This document shows, piece after piece, positions 34,175 through 46,800 of a DNA stretch of 64,000 nt (its first letter is position 1; every line of letters begins with the position of its first letter). A program made the position numbers and the translations under genes. The notes below the pieces were generated by a model. That model did not search any database, had not been told where the DNA came from, and saw nothing but the letters and a program-made list of their open reading frames with translations. This DNA comes from Polysphondylium violaceum. Taxonomy: Eukaryota > Evosea > Eumycetozoa > Dictyosteliales > Dictyosteliaceae. Location: NCBI GenBank assembly GCA_000277445.1, contig AJWJ01000027.1, positions 25,698 to 89,697 on the forward strand. The letters run 5' to 3'.

Positions 34175-34204
34175 ATGAAACAAATAATTAAACATGACAC
34201 ATAA
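34175..34204 (+). promoter_or_regulatory. Upstream ORF overlapping the next start codon
   Basis: Ten-codon ORF (ATG 34175, nine residues, TAA 34202-34204) in another frame, overlapping the main ATG at 34194. Translation of it would hinder the main start. This is a sequence observation only; the transcription start is not known. Confidence 0.35.
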
Positions 34205-35327
34205 TCAAAAAGATGACATTGTTCTTTGTAGAAATGATCCTAGTACACGTAGTCTAGCATTGGGTGAACTGTTCAAAGATGTTTCGTCAAGTTTAAATAA
34301 TAGTAATAATAGTAATAGTAATAGTAATTTACCATCAATACTTTTAAAGATGATTCAAGGACAATTAGACGATATAGTTAATAAACCAAATAATGAAAAT
34401 TTATTATTAGAAATCGATTGGTTTAGAGATATACTGTTAAAGTCATTTACATACTTTACAACAGATACGAAGGATAAGAAATCAAAAAAGTTATTTTTAT
34501 CCTCTTTAGTAAAATCAACATTTAAATCTATCGACGATATTAGATTAAAATATAAAAGTAATTCAATAATAAATAGTAATAACAATATCACACCAGATAA
34601 TAGTAGTAATAATAATAATAATAATGAAAAGAATAATAGCCAAGGTATTATGAATAATAGTCAGAATAAAAAACTAATTGATTATGAATTACAGGTTATC
34701 TTAAGATTAGAGTATATGATATATTTATTTCAATCATCAATAGCATTTAAAAAAAGTAATAATAGTAATAGTAATAGTAATAATAATAGTAATAATATAT
34801 ATGATAAAGAATATTGTAATAGTTTATTAAGTACACCATTGATTAATGCAATTGTATCATTGCTTCAAGACATTAGTTTTATATTAGATTCTAGGAATAG
34901 TGGAAATTTTGTAGATTTTTTAGATACAGTGTTGGTTTATAAATACTTGCATTCACTACCATACACTTTATCAAAGATTTATAAACTACTAGAGATCTCA
35001 AAACCACATTCACTAAAACAATATTTAAAACAAATTAATAAACAACCAACACCAACAAAACTAAATAACAACAACAATGTTAATGAAAAAAAGAAATCAA
35101 TTCCAATGACACCTATAGAAAATGGTGATGAAAATGATAATACAAGTAAAAAACAAAAATTGGATTCCAAATCGACAACCACAACCAGCACACCAACACC
35201 TACACCAGAACAAGAGGCCCAAAGTCTATTGGGAATAAAAAGAGTAAATGCAAGAAGATTAGGTCACTTTAATATGAATTTATCTGATCCAAAAGCATTT
35301 AAAACATTTAAAACAACAACAAATTAA
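34194..35327 (+). CDS. Asn-rich protein, candidate Treslin/Sld3-like replication factor
   Basis: Single-exon gene of 377 residues, ATG 34194, interrupted by four Asn/Ser tracts (AAT/AGT repeats). Between the tracts lie helical blocks: LEIDWFRDILLKSFTYF, DYELQVILRLEYMIYLFQS, INAIVSLLQDISFILDS, then VDFLDTVLVYKYLHSLPYTL with SKIYKLLEI. The order 'ELQVxLRLE ... LLDDI ... RYxHSLxxxxxKIY' is what I recall of the conserved Sld3/Treslin (STD) domain of plant and animal proteins. If right, the protein would help load Cdc45 onto the MCM helicase at origins after CDK phosphorylation. The C-terminal third has SIPMTPIENG, a basic/Thr-rich linker and GIKRVNARRLGHFN. The identification is inference; the ORF is secure. 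Confidence 0.7.
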   Translation: MTHNQKDDIVLCRNDPSTRSLALGELFKDVSSSLNNSNNSNSNSNLPSILLKMIQGQLDDIVNKPNNENLLLEIDWFRDILLKSFTYFTTDTKDKKSKKLFLSSLVKSTFKSIDDIRLKYKSNSIINSNNNITPDNSSNNNNNNEKNNSQGIMNNSQNKKLIDYELQVILRLEYMIYLFQSSIAFKKSNNSNSNSNNNSNNIYDKEYCNSLLSTPLINAIVSLLQDISFILDSRNSGNFVDFLDTVLVYKYLHSLPYTLSKIYKLLEISKPHSLKQYLKQINKQPTPTKLNNNNNVNEKKKSIPMTPIENGDENDNTSKKQKLDSKSTTTTSTPTPTPEQEAQSLLGIKRVNARRLGHFNMNLSDPKAFKTFKTTTN

Positions 35328-35445
35328 ATAATTTAACAATTAATAAATTATATCCATCTGTCAATATATTTACAAATAAAAATATTTAAATATTGTTTTA
35401 TTACAATCAAACAACTATTACTACTACTACTACTATTATATTATA

Positions 35446-36263
35446 TTAATTATTATAACCTGGAAGATTTTCAGCATCTTTATGTTTGGCCAATTTCATT
35501 GATTTATCAATGATGATATCAAAATGTTCTTTTTCCATTTTATGATGGTCTTTCCAACATGATCTAAAATAGTTTGCCCATTGAAATTCTGCATAGGGAA
35601 TAAAGGTTTTTTTAAATCCACCTTGAATTTTAACAATAGCTGCAATACTTCTAAATATATCATCTTGTAATTTTGAAATTGTATTTGGAATTTCCTAAAT
35701 ATAGATTAGTTAGAATCATCATACATACAGCAATATGGAAAGAGAAGCAATAAAATACTACATACACTAAAAGCGACTCTATTACCATTCTTATCATAAG
35801 GATGCACCCATTTCTTTTCATCCATGACTTTCCAAAATTCATCTTGAGATTCAATGTCAGAGAGATCAGAGACTACCTTAACCATAACGACTGGCTTATC
35901 GGGTGTACTCTTTCCATTGGGTGATTTTGAAATGTCATCTTCATAGATTGGTATGTCTTTAAAGAAATCGTCACCTAATTCAACCAATGCTCTGCACATG
36001 TGGTGATTGTCGATTAAATAGACATCTTGGTTTCTAGTTACGACGGGTGCTGGGTGTGATTTTATAAATTCAGATACCTTTCTCTTTCCGTCGGCTTGTT
36101 GTTTAAGTGATTTCATCTCTGATACTTTTCTATTTACGTGATCCATGCCCACTGCACATTGGGTGGGTTTGAGTGTCTCAACTTCATATATCATATTTTT
36201 ATTTGACATTCTACTTGTAATTGTAGTATAATAGTGTTTAATTGTTTGAGGTAGTTTGTTCAT
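35446..36263 (-). CDS. ParB-like nuclease-domain (ParBc_2 type) protein
   Basis: Two exons, 35766-36263 and 35446-35694; 248 residues. I start at ATG 36261-36263 (MNKLPQTIKHYYTTITSRMS) since the longer frame begins at TTG. The basic/aromatic, acid-free first 25 residues could be a mitochondrial targeting peptide. The domain reads PTQCAVGMDHVNRKVSEMKS, then HPAPVVTRNQDVYLIDNHHM with CRALVELG, VVSDLSDIESQDEFWKVMDE, WVHPYDKNG, and after the intron a helical end KKTFIPYAEFQWANYFRSCW. That is the ParBc_2 family, widespread in bacteria and present in some eukaryotes, with the DxHH motif in the core. Biochemical function is not established for the family; nuclease or CTPase activity is a guess from the ParB name. 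Bacterial origin by transfer is possible but old, as it has a normal intron. Confidence 0.82.
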
Positions 36264-38433
36264 ACAATATAAATAAATGAAAACACCATTCAATTAATAA
36301 AATATGAAAAAAAAAAAAAAAAAAAAAAGAAAAAAAGAATATTTTATTCCCAAAAATATTTATAATATTTTTACACCACCAAAAACAAAACAGATAAATG
36401 ATGATGATTAATATCTATTTTTATTTTATATATGATACAGTTTTGGTGGAATAAAAAAAGGATCAAATTGAAATTTAAACTAAATTCGTGTTTAAATATG
36501 TGACACCTCTCTTTCAACACACATAATTAACACTTTTACAACACACACCCAGAGTATCATATTTACTTTTATAAGCAATAGTACGGATTTAATCTGAAAT
36601 TCTAAAAATGCTCTATGTTTAAAGTTTTTTAGAATCCTCAAATCGGAAAGTTGGTATTTTTGTGTTGTGGTTGTGGTTTACATACTACTCTTATAATACA
36701 TTACCCCACACACCAACCCCCACACAACCAATCGATTTTGAATATAAATTTATTTTTGGTGCATAACAAATATATATATATTCAACACACCCTCTCACAC
36801 ATTCCCACTATTTTACATTTGCATTTGAATACCACACCCACAACCACAACTTTGATTTTTAAAGTTTTTCCTGATATTAAATGTAAAAACAAGACATAAA
36901 ACAAAAAAAATTAAAAAAACAAAAAACAAAAAATCACTTTATATAAACAAAGTTTTATAATAACTATTTTTAAGGACAACAATAATAATAATAATAATTT
37001 TATTATAGTAGAGTGTGCGTGTGTTTTCTCATCTGGTTGAATATTTAAATTTATATCTGTTTCTTAGCTGTGGTCTTTTTTGTCTCTAGTTTAAATTATT
37101 ATTATTATTTTAGGCTTGTTTAGTGGTAAACATTTTCATATCCCCATATTCAAAAAGGTAATTTTAATTATTCATTTAATTTTGTGTAAAAGTATATATA
37201 TATATATATAAAATTATTGTCTTTTATGGTCACTATATAATGTGTTTTTTATCACAATTAAACAAAGAAACACTCAGTCTTCTTTATTATTTTTGGTACT
37301 AGTATGGTAGTTAAACAATTTTAACTCTTTACCCACACTACCATATTAATATGTACCTCACCAATATCACCCAGTCTTTGTTTAAAATTTTTTACCTACC
37401 ATTTATTTCCAAAATAAAACTTTCATTCTCACCCATCTTCCCCCACTCTACCACACCACTACAAACACCAGTTGTTTTTCATTTTTTTTTTCCATTCTCT
37501 AGGTCACACACATAAAATGTGTCTCACAACAAACTCACAATAGTAGCAACTACCAACCCCCCACTTTTCAACTTTTTTATCACACATAAAACAACAGAAC
37601 ATCATTTTGATCAAATTTAATTATATTATTATTTTATTTTTTTTACCGCACGCCAACACCCACCCTATTGAAATCTATTTATATCACAACAAACAAAATT
37701 GTAAATGATCTGATCCATTGTTATTTTTTTTTTATCTTTTATATTATCATATCATATATACATTACGCACATTAAGTATATTTGAAAATAATAATATTTG
37801 TTACACAATATACAATCAGCATCAACATCATTATTATCATCACAATAACAATCACAATTAATTGTAAGCTGAAAATCTTGTAAAGCCATAGATAAGAGTC
37901 TTTTTTTTCTATATACGCTTGCATAAAAAAAAAAAACAACACTACCCCCCCAATAATAGTAAATAGATTAAAACATTGATGTATTTTCGTGGTTATGGAT
38001 TTATAAATATAGCAAAAACATATATAACAATATATTTATATGTATATTGATCTACTTTTTTTATATAAAGTGGGTTGTGTTATTATAAGCATAAACAAAA
38101 CATTTATTTTTTTATCAATCACTAAACACATATATGAATATGAACTGACACCACAATAAACAATCATTTATATATTACCAATACGACACACCTCTCGCAC
38201 ATATTTTTACTCACTCACACAATACAACAATTGTTAATCATTACCCATATAATATTATATTACATATATTAATATATTTTCACTCTTCTTTTAATTATTT
38301 TATTCCTCTTTTATTTTTATAGATTTATTATTATTTTATTTACAAACAAGTAAAAGCGTTTACATATAAATATTATATATATATATCATAACTGTATATT
38401 ATTAAAAAAAAAAGAAATACATTCCATTTCAAA
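36264..38433. other. Long divergent intergenic region
   Basis: About 2.2 kb between the starts of the ParBc_2 gene (minus) and the ARM-BTB gene (plus). Many A/T runs, an AT dinucleotide tract at 37191-37210, a (TAA/AAT) tract at 36978-37000. CA/CT-rich patches at 36690-36850 and 37410-37570 look like untranslated leader or promoter DNA. No credible ORF or RNA gene. Confidence 0.6.
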
Positions 38434-40423
38434 ATGATGTCTGAAGCAAATGATGAATTAGATCCAATCTCTGAAGCTGTAGGGTAAATATTCATATAAT
38501 ATTAATTGGTTTTTCTTCGAGTACTAATAATATATGAATTTAATTATAGATTTATTGAAAATATTTTATCAAATACAGTTGAACAACAATATCAAGGATT
38601 AAAAGGATTAATGCTATGTTCTACAACACATGTAGTAGAGTTATTCAAGAATCCATCATTTTATTATCACGTTAAAAGACATCCAAATCATAAACATAAC
38701 CACACACAATCACCAACAGCAAAGAGTTTTTCATCTCCCAACTCTACTCAATCATCACCAGGTGCAAGTCCAACTCAAGCATCATCACCCTCTAAATCAC
38801 CATCATCACCACAATCTTGTTCATCAGAGCCATGCAATACATGTTCACCAAATGGTTCACCAAAATATTCTGATATTGAATTGGATAAACTCGCAAAGAA
38901 AAGAATAAGTAATGTAAAGAGTTTAATTGATTTATGTCTTTCATCAACGAAAAAAGTTCAATCTGCTGCACTTAGATTATTATGGCATTTATCAGCTCAA
39001 GGTAATTATTATTATTACTATTATTTATATTATATATTATATCTCCTAGAAATTATACTAATAATAACAAAAACATTAATCAGCTGATTTAAAGGTTTTA
39101 TTATTTGAAGAAGGTGTATTGGATAAATTAAAAGCTTTAATGGAGAATGATGAAAAAGGTAAAGATGATATGGAAATTAGACAAAATGGTATTCATAGAA
39201 CAGAAGTTCAATTGGCATCAAGTGCAATTTTACAAAATATAACAGAATATAGATTTGAAAGAGGTGAAATTAATCCAAATCAAGTTAAAATAGTAAATGA
39301 AGGTATTGTTGAAATGATTTTAATTCCAAGATCAAAAAGTAATGATAAAAGAGTACAATTTCTTACAACTCTTACAATTGCAAATTTATCGATGAATGAA
39401 GAAAATCATTACATTCTTTCAAAATGTAAAGCTTTTGATTGTGTTGAATCATTTGTAACATCAAATAGTTTACACATGGATTTGGTTTGTCATTGGATCA
39501 CATTACAGCCACACATTCCCTTACTTCATTCAAAATATCATCAAGTTCAATTGTTTGCTTTATATTGTTTATATAATTTAATGAGAAATGGTATGTAAAT
39601 TTGTTTTGTTATTATTCCTTTATAAATAGATATGTATACTAATATTCTCTCTCTTTTTTTTTCTCAAATAGATCAATATAAAGTTGAAGTTTGGAAAGGT
39701 TTAAGTGTTAATAATGGAGTACAATCAATATTTTTATTATTACATTCACCACATCCAAAAGTAGTAGAACTTGCAAGAAAGATAGCAGATCAATTACAAA
39801 TTGAAGAACCATCAGTCACTGTAAATACCACAAAGATAGGATCAGATTTAAGAAAACTCTTTAACAATCAAGAATTTTCAGACGTTTGTTTTGTGTGTGA
39901 AGATAAAAAACTCTATGCTCATAAAGCAATATGTGCCTCAAGATGCGAACAATTGAGAGCCATGTTTACTTGGGGTAAAGAGTCTAAAGAACAAGAGATC
40001 AATTTACCACATATTCCCTATTTGGCAATGTATGGTATTCTAGAGTATATATATTGTGGTATGGCCACCTTGACCTGGGAGAATGCTTGTGATCTCTTGC
40101 AGTGGGCAGACTTTTTTTCATTGAGTGGATTAAAGAGTAGTTGTGAATTTTATCTTTGGCATTATATCGATATAGACAATGCTCCAATTATTTTATCTGT
40201 TGCTGACAAGTATCGTTGCACTCAACTCCGTAATGTTTCTGCAAACTTTGTAATTAGAAATTGGGAAAAAATTAAAGACTCTCAAAATTGGTTAACTCAT
40301 GTATCCCCAGAGATTAAATCATTGATTTCTGATAAGATTTATTCTTTAATAACTTGTTCCTGTGGTTGTATTTGTAGTTGCGTTGATGATGCTTCAAATA
40401 ATAAACCAATGGAAGCTGAATAA
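38434..40423 (+). CDS. Armadillo-like/BTB-POZ protein
   Basis: Four exons in phase: 38434-38483, 38550-39001, 39084-39590 and 39672-40423; 586 residues from MMSEANDELDPISEAVG. Residues about 15-390 are helical repeats of ARM/HEAT type (SLIDLCLSSTKKVQSAALRL, RVQFLTTLTIANLSMNEENH, VQLFALYCLYNLMRN, KVVELARKIADQL) with a Ser/Pro-rich insert at about 75-130. A BTB/POZ domain follows at about 400-510 (NNQEFSDVCFVCEDKKLYAH, KAICASRCEQLRAMF, EILEYIYCG-type helix LEYIYCGMATLTW, then LKSSCEFYLWHYID and BACK-like helices). ARM-BTB proteins usually act as cullin-3 substrate receptors. The end is odd: ITCSCGCICSC, six cysteines in a short run, then an acidic tail. The introns are 66-82 nt. Confidence 0.9.
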
Positions 40424-40840
40424 TTACAAAAAAAAAAAAAAAAAATGTATATCAACATTGTCCTTTCAAAAAAAATGTATATCTAATATGTAAATACCAT
40501 ATTTCATTTATTCAATAAATAAAGCAAAAGCTACTTTTATTCCCCAGTTAATGAATAATCATTTAACTTTGTTTTAAAAACTTTATATAGTTACAAAGTC
40601 TAAACTTTTTATAGAAATCCCATCAAAACAACTCTGTGATTAGAGAAGACATAAAATAAGCATGTCATTATGTTTTGATACAAAATAAAATACATATCTT
40701 TCACTTGTATTTTGAACATGAATAGGATAGACAAGAGAATACAAATAACACTTGAAAAAATGTTGTGATGTACTGAAAATTTAAAAACAAAGGAAATGAT
40801 ATTATGATAAAAACAAATTTAGTTCTTAGACTATTTCGTT
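40424..40840. other. Convergent intergenic spacer
   Basis: Spacer of 417 bases between the 3' ends of the ARM-BTB and POLE genes; A18 run at 40427-40445 and AATAAA motifs near 40513. An ORF at 40804-40995 is antisense to the POLE 3' end. Confidence 0.6.
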
Positions 40841-43800
40841 TTATTTACTATTTGATAAGAGATGAACAGTTTCTAATAACCAATCAAAATTATAATACTT
40901 GGCAACACAACGGAAAATATTTAAATCGTGAGAAAACTTTTCTTTACTATCGACACAAAGCCAACTACCTGAACAGAGGGAACAGATTTCACTGAGATTA
41001 TCAGATTTGATATTATTGCACTTGGAGCATTTCAAATCTTGCAATTGGTAAGAAAGAGATCTTCTTGTGATAATTTCAACAAGAGTACTTTCGATGGAAT
41101 TCTTGCAATAATGATTTTTACATTGGGTGCACTGTAATAGTTTTTGTTCAAAATTAGAATCTTGATTTTCATCCGAGTCATTGTTGGTGTTATTATCTTC
41201 ATCAAGAATTTGCTTCTTTGTATTTAAACGAAGGAGATCAAGATCTCTGCAAGAATGGCAAAATGAACAAATTACATCTGGGAGAATATAAGATATACAA
41301 GGATCTTTAAAATCTGCTTCTTTGGAGAATTCACGGATTTTGATCATATTCAAGAGAATCTTTCGAATACGTGTTACATTGGCTGCGATGGATCTATCGA
41401 CAGAGAGTGCTTTACAAATAAACTTTACAAATTCTAATGCTGGATTCACCATTTCTAAATGACTGCCTGGCAATTGAGGAAACTCTAGTGTACCTGCACT
41501 TTGTTGAATACTTGACAACATACCAAATATTCTATTACAATCTACAATTGTATCCCATTTAGATTTATATAGAGTTTCTTTTTCCTTTTCTTTTTCTTCT
41601 TCTTCATTCCATGTTGAACTTAGTCTAAGATTTAATGGTTTATCTTCAATTTTAATATTATTATTATTAATGATTACACTATTACTATTACTACTGTTTG
41701 GTTGGTGATCTAATTTATATTGATAAACTTTTTGAATATAATCTGAAATTACAATTAAAAAGTAATTTTGAATAGGAGTAGGAAGGAATTCTGAAATATT
41801 CCAATGTGAGTCAATTAATAATTGATCAACATTTGTATTATTATTACTATTGTCTCTATCCGGAAGTTGACTACTTAAACTATTACTATTACTATTGTTA
41901 TTGTTATTGTTATTATTATTATTATTATCATAAAGTAAACCAGAATAATTAAAAGAATCCATCCATAATAAATTATACCAATAATTGATGGGTTTAATAA
42001 TAATCCAAGTGAATAAATCCTTTTTCTTTATAACCGAAGTAATAAATTGTAAATAAGATTGAGCATCGGCCACAGATGATTTTTGAGTTGCCAAAACTAT
42101 TTTGTTAAAATTGGCAGATACAATAGTGGCACCATATTTCTTGAATTCAAATAATAATTGAAGAAATACCTTTTTCATTAGATTATGAAGAGTTTTATGA
42201 ATGATTGGATCATAGAGACCAGAGTATGGTGAACTTATCCATCTGTAGAAATGTAATAATAAATATTCAGAGTATCGTTGAAGAATTGAAGTCTTTTTAC
42301 TCTTTCCACCAGACACTAAATCCAACTTCCATTTGGACACTAGATTACGTATTACATTAAATTCTCTTTCACTACTAGACATTTGATGACTGATGGCTGA
42401 TTTCAATTTCACTGCCATACTTGAGGAAATTTGTTGTTGATCACCATTACCACTACTATTTTTGTTACTATTATTACTATTATTACTACTATTGTGAGCA
42501 CCGTCTTTAAAAGAACTATTTGCCTCTTGTAAAATTGAAAAGTTTACTTCATTTTTAAATTCAGTACCAAGAATACCTTCAACTTCAGCCAAATGATTTG
42601 ATTCTAAAATGGTGTTGGTGGCAAGATTAGATATTTCCAACTCTACACAAACATTGTTGTAACAATCTGGTTGATTGATTTGAATACTACCAAGCTCTTC
42701 GTAGAATTTAGCATCGTCTTCTTCAGATCCACCCAAGTCGGGGAAATTTGAATCTGATAACCAAAGAATATGATTGTTTTCCTTGAGATATCTAGAGTAA
42801 AGAACGTCTGATATATAGGATGCACTATCATTTGGAATGTTACCAATGGGGATATTACCATAACGTGCCATATTTACATAATAGATCCATAGTTGTGGCA
42901 AATCAACTAATCTAACAAACAAAGGTTTAATAGCGTGTAGCTCCCAATTAAAGGGAGAGTATTGAGAATCTTGTTCATGGAATGGAATGACCACCTTGGC
43001 AAATGTTTTCAAAGAGGGAACTTGATTGCAGAGTTGGGTAGAGTTGGGCGATTGCAAGAGTACAATGGTGGCACTGCTCTTAAATTCCTCCATCAAGAGG
43101 GTGAGTTCCTTGTGGGCGGCTTTCATAGAGGATGCGTGTTTGACTTGTTGGAATTGAATGTCTGGGAATTTCTCTTTTAAGGGATTTAATAGCTTGTTGT
43201 AGTTAGTGTTGCTCGTGTAGGGATTGACAAACATGACAGTGGCAATATTGGTACTGATGTTGACAATGGTAAACAGGCCATCTTTGCCGTCTTTAGAATT
43301 GTGGTAAATATAAACTTGCTCAAAGTTTTGGTGGGCCAAGTAACTGTATTGTCTGTCGTGTACCATGGCAATGTCGGCCAAGTTGAAACAAGTGTTTTGG
43401 TTGACAACCTTGTTGCCAACGGGAGCATTTCTTTTCAAAGAGGCCATACAACCAACTTTGAGAATGGCAGTGAAATTCAATGGGATCTTGGTTTCATAGG
43501 CACCCTCAATGAGTGGATTTGTAAATAGAGTTGTAAATTCTTTAGACTCCTCAATGTATTCTTTTTCGGGCACAGTTACCTTGTATAAATGGATTCTAGG
43601 CTTTGATCTGGGTGGTATGGCATTGACCTTTTCAGCACCTTTGTAGGGATCAGGTTGGAAACTATTTAAATAAAATGTTCTGTCAATTTGAACTTTAATA
43701 GAGACAATCTGGTCGTCAATCAATGACCAAAATTGATAGATACCGGGATCGTTGGTTGGCTCGATAGAGATAATGTTCCAAGTACCTTTTTTAATCAAAT

Positions 43801-46800
43801 CCGATTGAGATTTAAAAAAGGGATTGGACAAACTACTTGTGCTTCTCTTTTTAAGCATAGAGCTGGTGCTGGGTTTATCAATGTCTTCGTCATCGATATC
43901 TGTGTCTTGTGCGTTTGTATCGGCAGTAGAAAAGACATTTAGACGGTTCTTTTGAGCACCCTTGGCTCTTCTTTTGTTTCTCCAAGCCTTCTTTTGGAAA
44001 TCCAACCAATCGTCAAAATCTTTATCAAAAGAGGGAGGCTTCTCTTTGTTTGCTCTGGCATTGTTTTGTTCGGGAGTGGATCGAGATCTCTTGTATTGAC
44101 TGGTGGAATCTTGATTGACTCTTTTAAACTTTGTAACCTTGGGACCCTGGGGTAGATCTTTGAATCTACTGTCAAACATATCTTCAAGATCTCTTATAGT
44201 GCCATCGGGGTTTGTGTTGGTCGAGGCTGTAAAGAAATTCTTGATTGAAACTTGTTGAAGACCATCTTTTTCACGAATTCTTTTGAGCACCCAATCTGGA
44301 TGAGGTACTCTGGGTACTGGATTGGCAATCGATTGATCGGCGGCAGGAATAGTAATAATCTTTTGAATGACTGCTGAAAGACGTTGACGATAGTAATCCC
44401 AATCAATAAGATTTCTGAGCTCCAAGTCTCTCGTCGACGAAGTCTTTGTCCATTTCATGAGGAAGCTTCTCTTTGTGTCGGCGTCAGTGTTTAGAATGGC
44501 CACGGGAATAGCTCTTTCAGTGACAGGGGCACCTGAAGGTTTGCAAAAGATAATGAAATCACACGTCAAACCTTTATCTTTGATCATCTCTGGACCTAAA
44601 AACTCTGCCAATTTCTTTGCGGTACTGATGGCCGAACGTTTGGTGGCACCGTAGTCTTCGATTTGTCTACTCATCTTTCCACTCTCTGTGATGAGATCAA
44701 TCAATTCAGAATCTTCATAACCTTCGGCATGCGAATCAATGATATCCAACCAACTGTTGGCCACAGAAGCAACGGATTGATAGCAGGTCTCTAACGAATC
44801 GCCGCCCAAAAAGTGTTCAAACACCTGTGATTGAAACTGCTTGATCAACTTCAACTCTCCTCTTCTTTTAATCTCAAAACCCTTGAGTTCAGATATTCTG
44901 CCCTGCTTGTTAAACACGGCGTATCTCTTTTTCAACTTGACATCCTTTTCCTTGGATGTAGGAATCACCATGCAACGATAGGGACCATCACACTCAAACA
45001 AAATGGAACATTCGTCACGAATGGTGTAGGTATTGGTCTCGGGGTCAAAGTCTTGGTACTGGTGATTGGTGAAGCTCTTGGCCACCTTTTCATTCAACAT
45101 CTCGCAGAGAAAAGAAAAGGTAAACTTTTTGTCATTGGATGTCTTTAACGTGTAGTTTTCGGGGAAGTTAGAGGGAAGAATACACCAGATACCATCGGTA
45201 TCGATTTCCAAAGGTCTGCCCAACTGTTCGACCACTTGACGTGCCTCTTTGATGATATTTGAACCAGTGTGTGTGACAATGCCTGCCATCTCCATTGAAT
45301 ACCAACGGGCACCTTTTCTCTTTACATAACCATAGAAACTATTAAGAATACACTTGTGAGCCAACTGAAGCGACTCATAGAGCACAACCATACCCTGACA
45401 TTCTTGAACGGCAACAGAACTGGCACCACCGGATTGTTTGAGCGCTTGGTCATACTTTATCTTCCAATCTCTATGGAGTCCTTTGTAGATGTATCTTCTA
45501 TCACGAAACTCTTTGACCGTGTCAATGTAGAATGAATTTTCACGCATGCAGACTGTGTCTGAACGGATCTCTTCAGAGATTATATGGTTCTTTTTGTACA
45601 CGACTTTAGAGTACTCTTTTAATCTGTTTCTTAACAATAGATTTCTCTCCTCTTGGTCCAGCTCGGCATAGAGTTTTCTGTCTTTACCAAATCTCTCGGA
45701 TTCCAATTGCTGGAGAATCAACTTGTACTCTGAGGCATTAGATGGTGAGTGGTCACCTCTCCATTGCCAACTGAGCTGTCTTTGACACTGAGACTCTGGC
45801 TTATTGTACACGCAGGTGGCGCAGACTTGCTCGTTGACAATGGCGGGTGGTTGGAGTTTGTTTGTTAGAATGATGTTGGGATACATGGCACCAACATCTA
45901 AATGATAAATCAATGGTGGACTCAATTGTTTGGGCTGTTCCTTGAGCTTGGTAAACTTTTTGATGACGTCGTCTTTTACCTCTTGATAATTGAGCACGAG
46001 TGTTGCGTCCAAATTGCCCTCCTTGATGGCAAAGGCGAGCACATCGTCAATGTTGTCTATGTGGCTTTGAATGGCCTCAGGGTCCAATGTAAAGTCGGTG
46101 GGGATATCTGATCTAAAGACACCAGACTCTAAACATTCTACATGTCCACCAACATAGGTTTCGCTCTCGAGCAAATGACCATTGTACATCTTGTTCAAGT
46201 CCTCGCTATGCTTGTTGGGGTAGATGACGTTGGCTTTAAAAGCTTCACACATCAACAACGCTTCACATAAAGTACCAGAACCCTTTCTCAACACATCGTC
46301 GGGATTCATAGGAATGATATTACAGAGCGAGAAGATAAATGGATGCACATAGGTCATGTAGAGATAATAAGTGGCGACGGCATCAGAAACTGAATAGTTT
46401 GCCAATGTCTCTGGTTGTTCTTGAGCAAATGCCACCATTTTTTCTGGATCCAACTCTAATGGATCATATTGTAATTTCTCTCTAGTGACAGCCTTTAGAC
46501 CATGACTACCATGTGGAAGATATGAATCTCTCTTTACCCAATTAAAGGCATCCATATGGGGTGCATTCTTGCTTCTATACTCTTCCTGTTCACATCTAAA
46601 TCCAATAGCTCTATACATATCTAAATCATGATACTTTGCCCTCGCTTCAATAAAAGGCCAATCGAAAAAGTCACCATTATAAGTGACAAATATATGAGGT
46701 TTGGTTTCTTTAATATGTTCAAAGAATCTTTCAATCGTTGCTTTCTATAAAGCAGGAGGTTTGTTAGTACAGGTGATTAACAACATATATTAATATGGTA

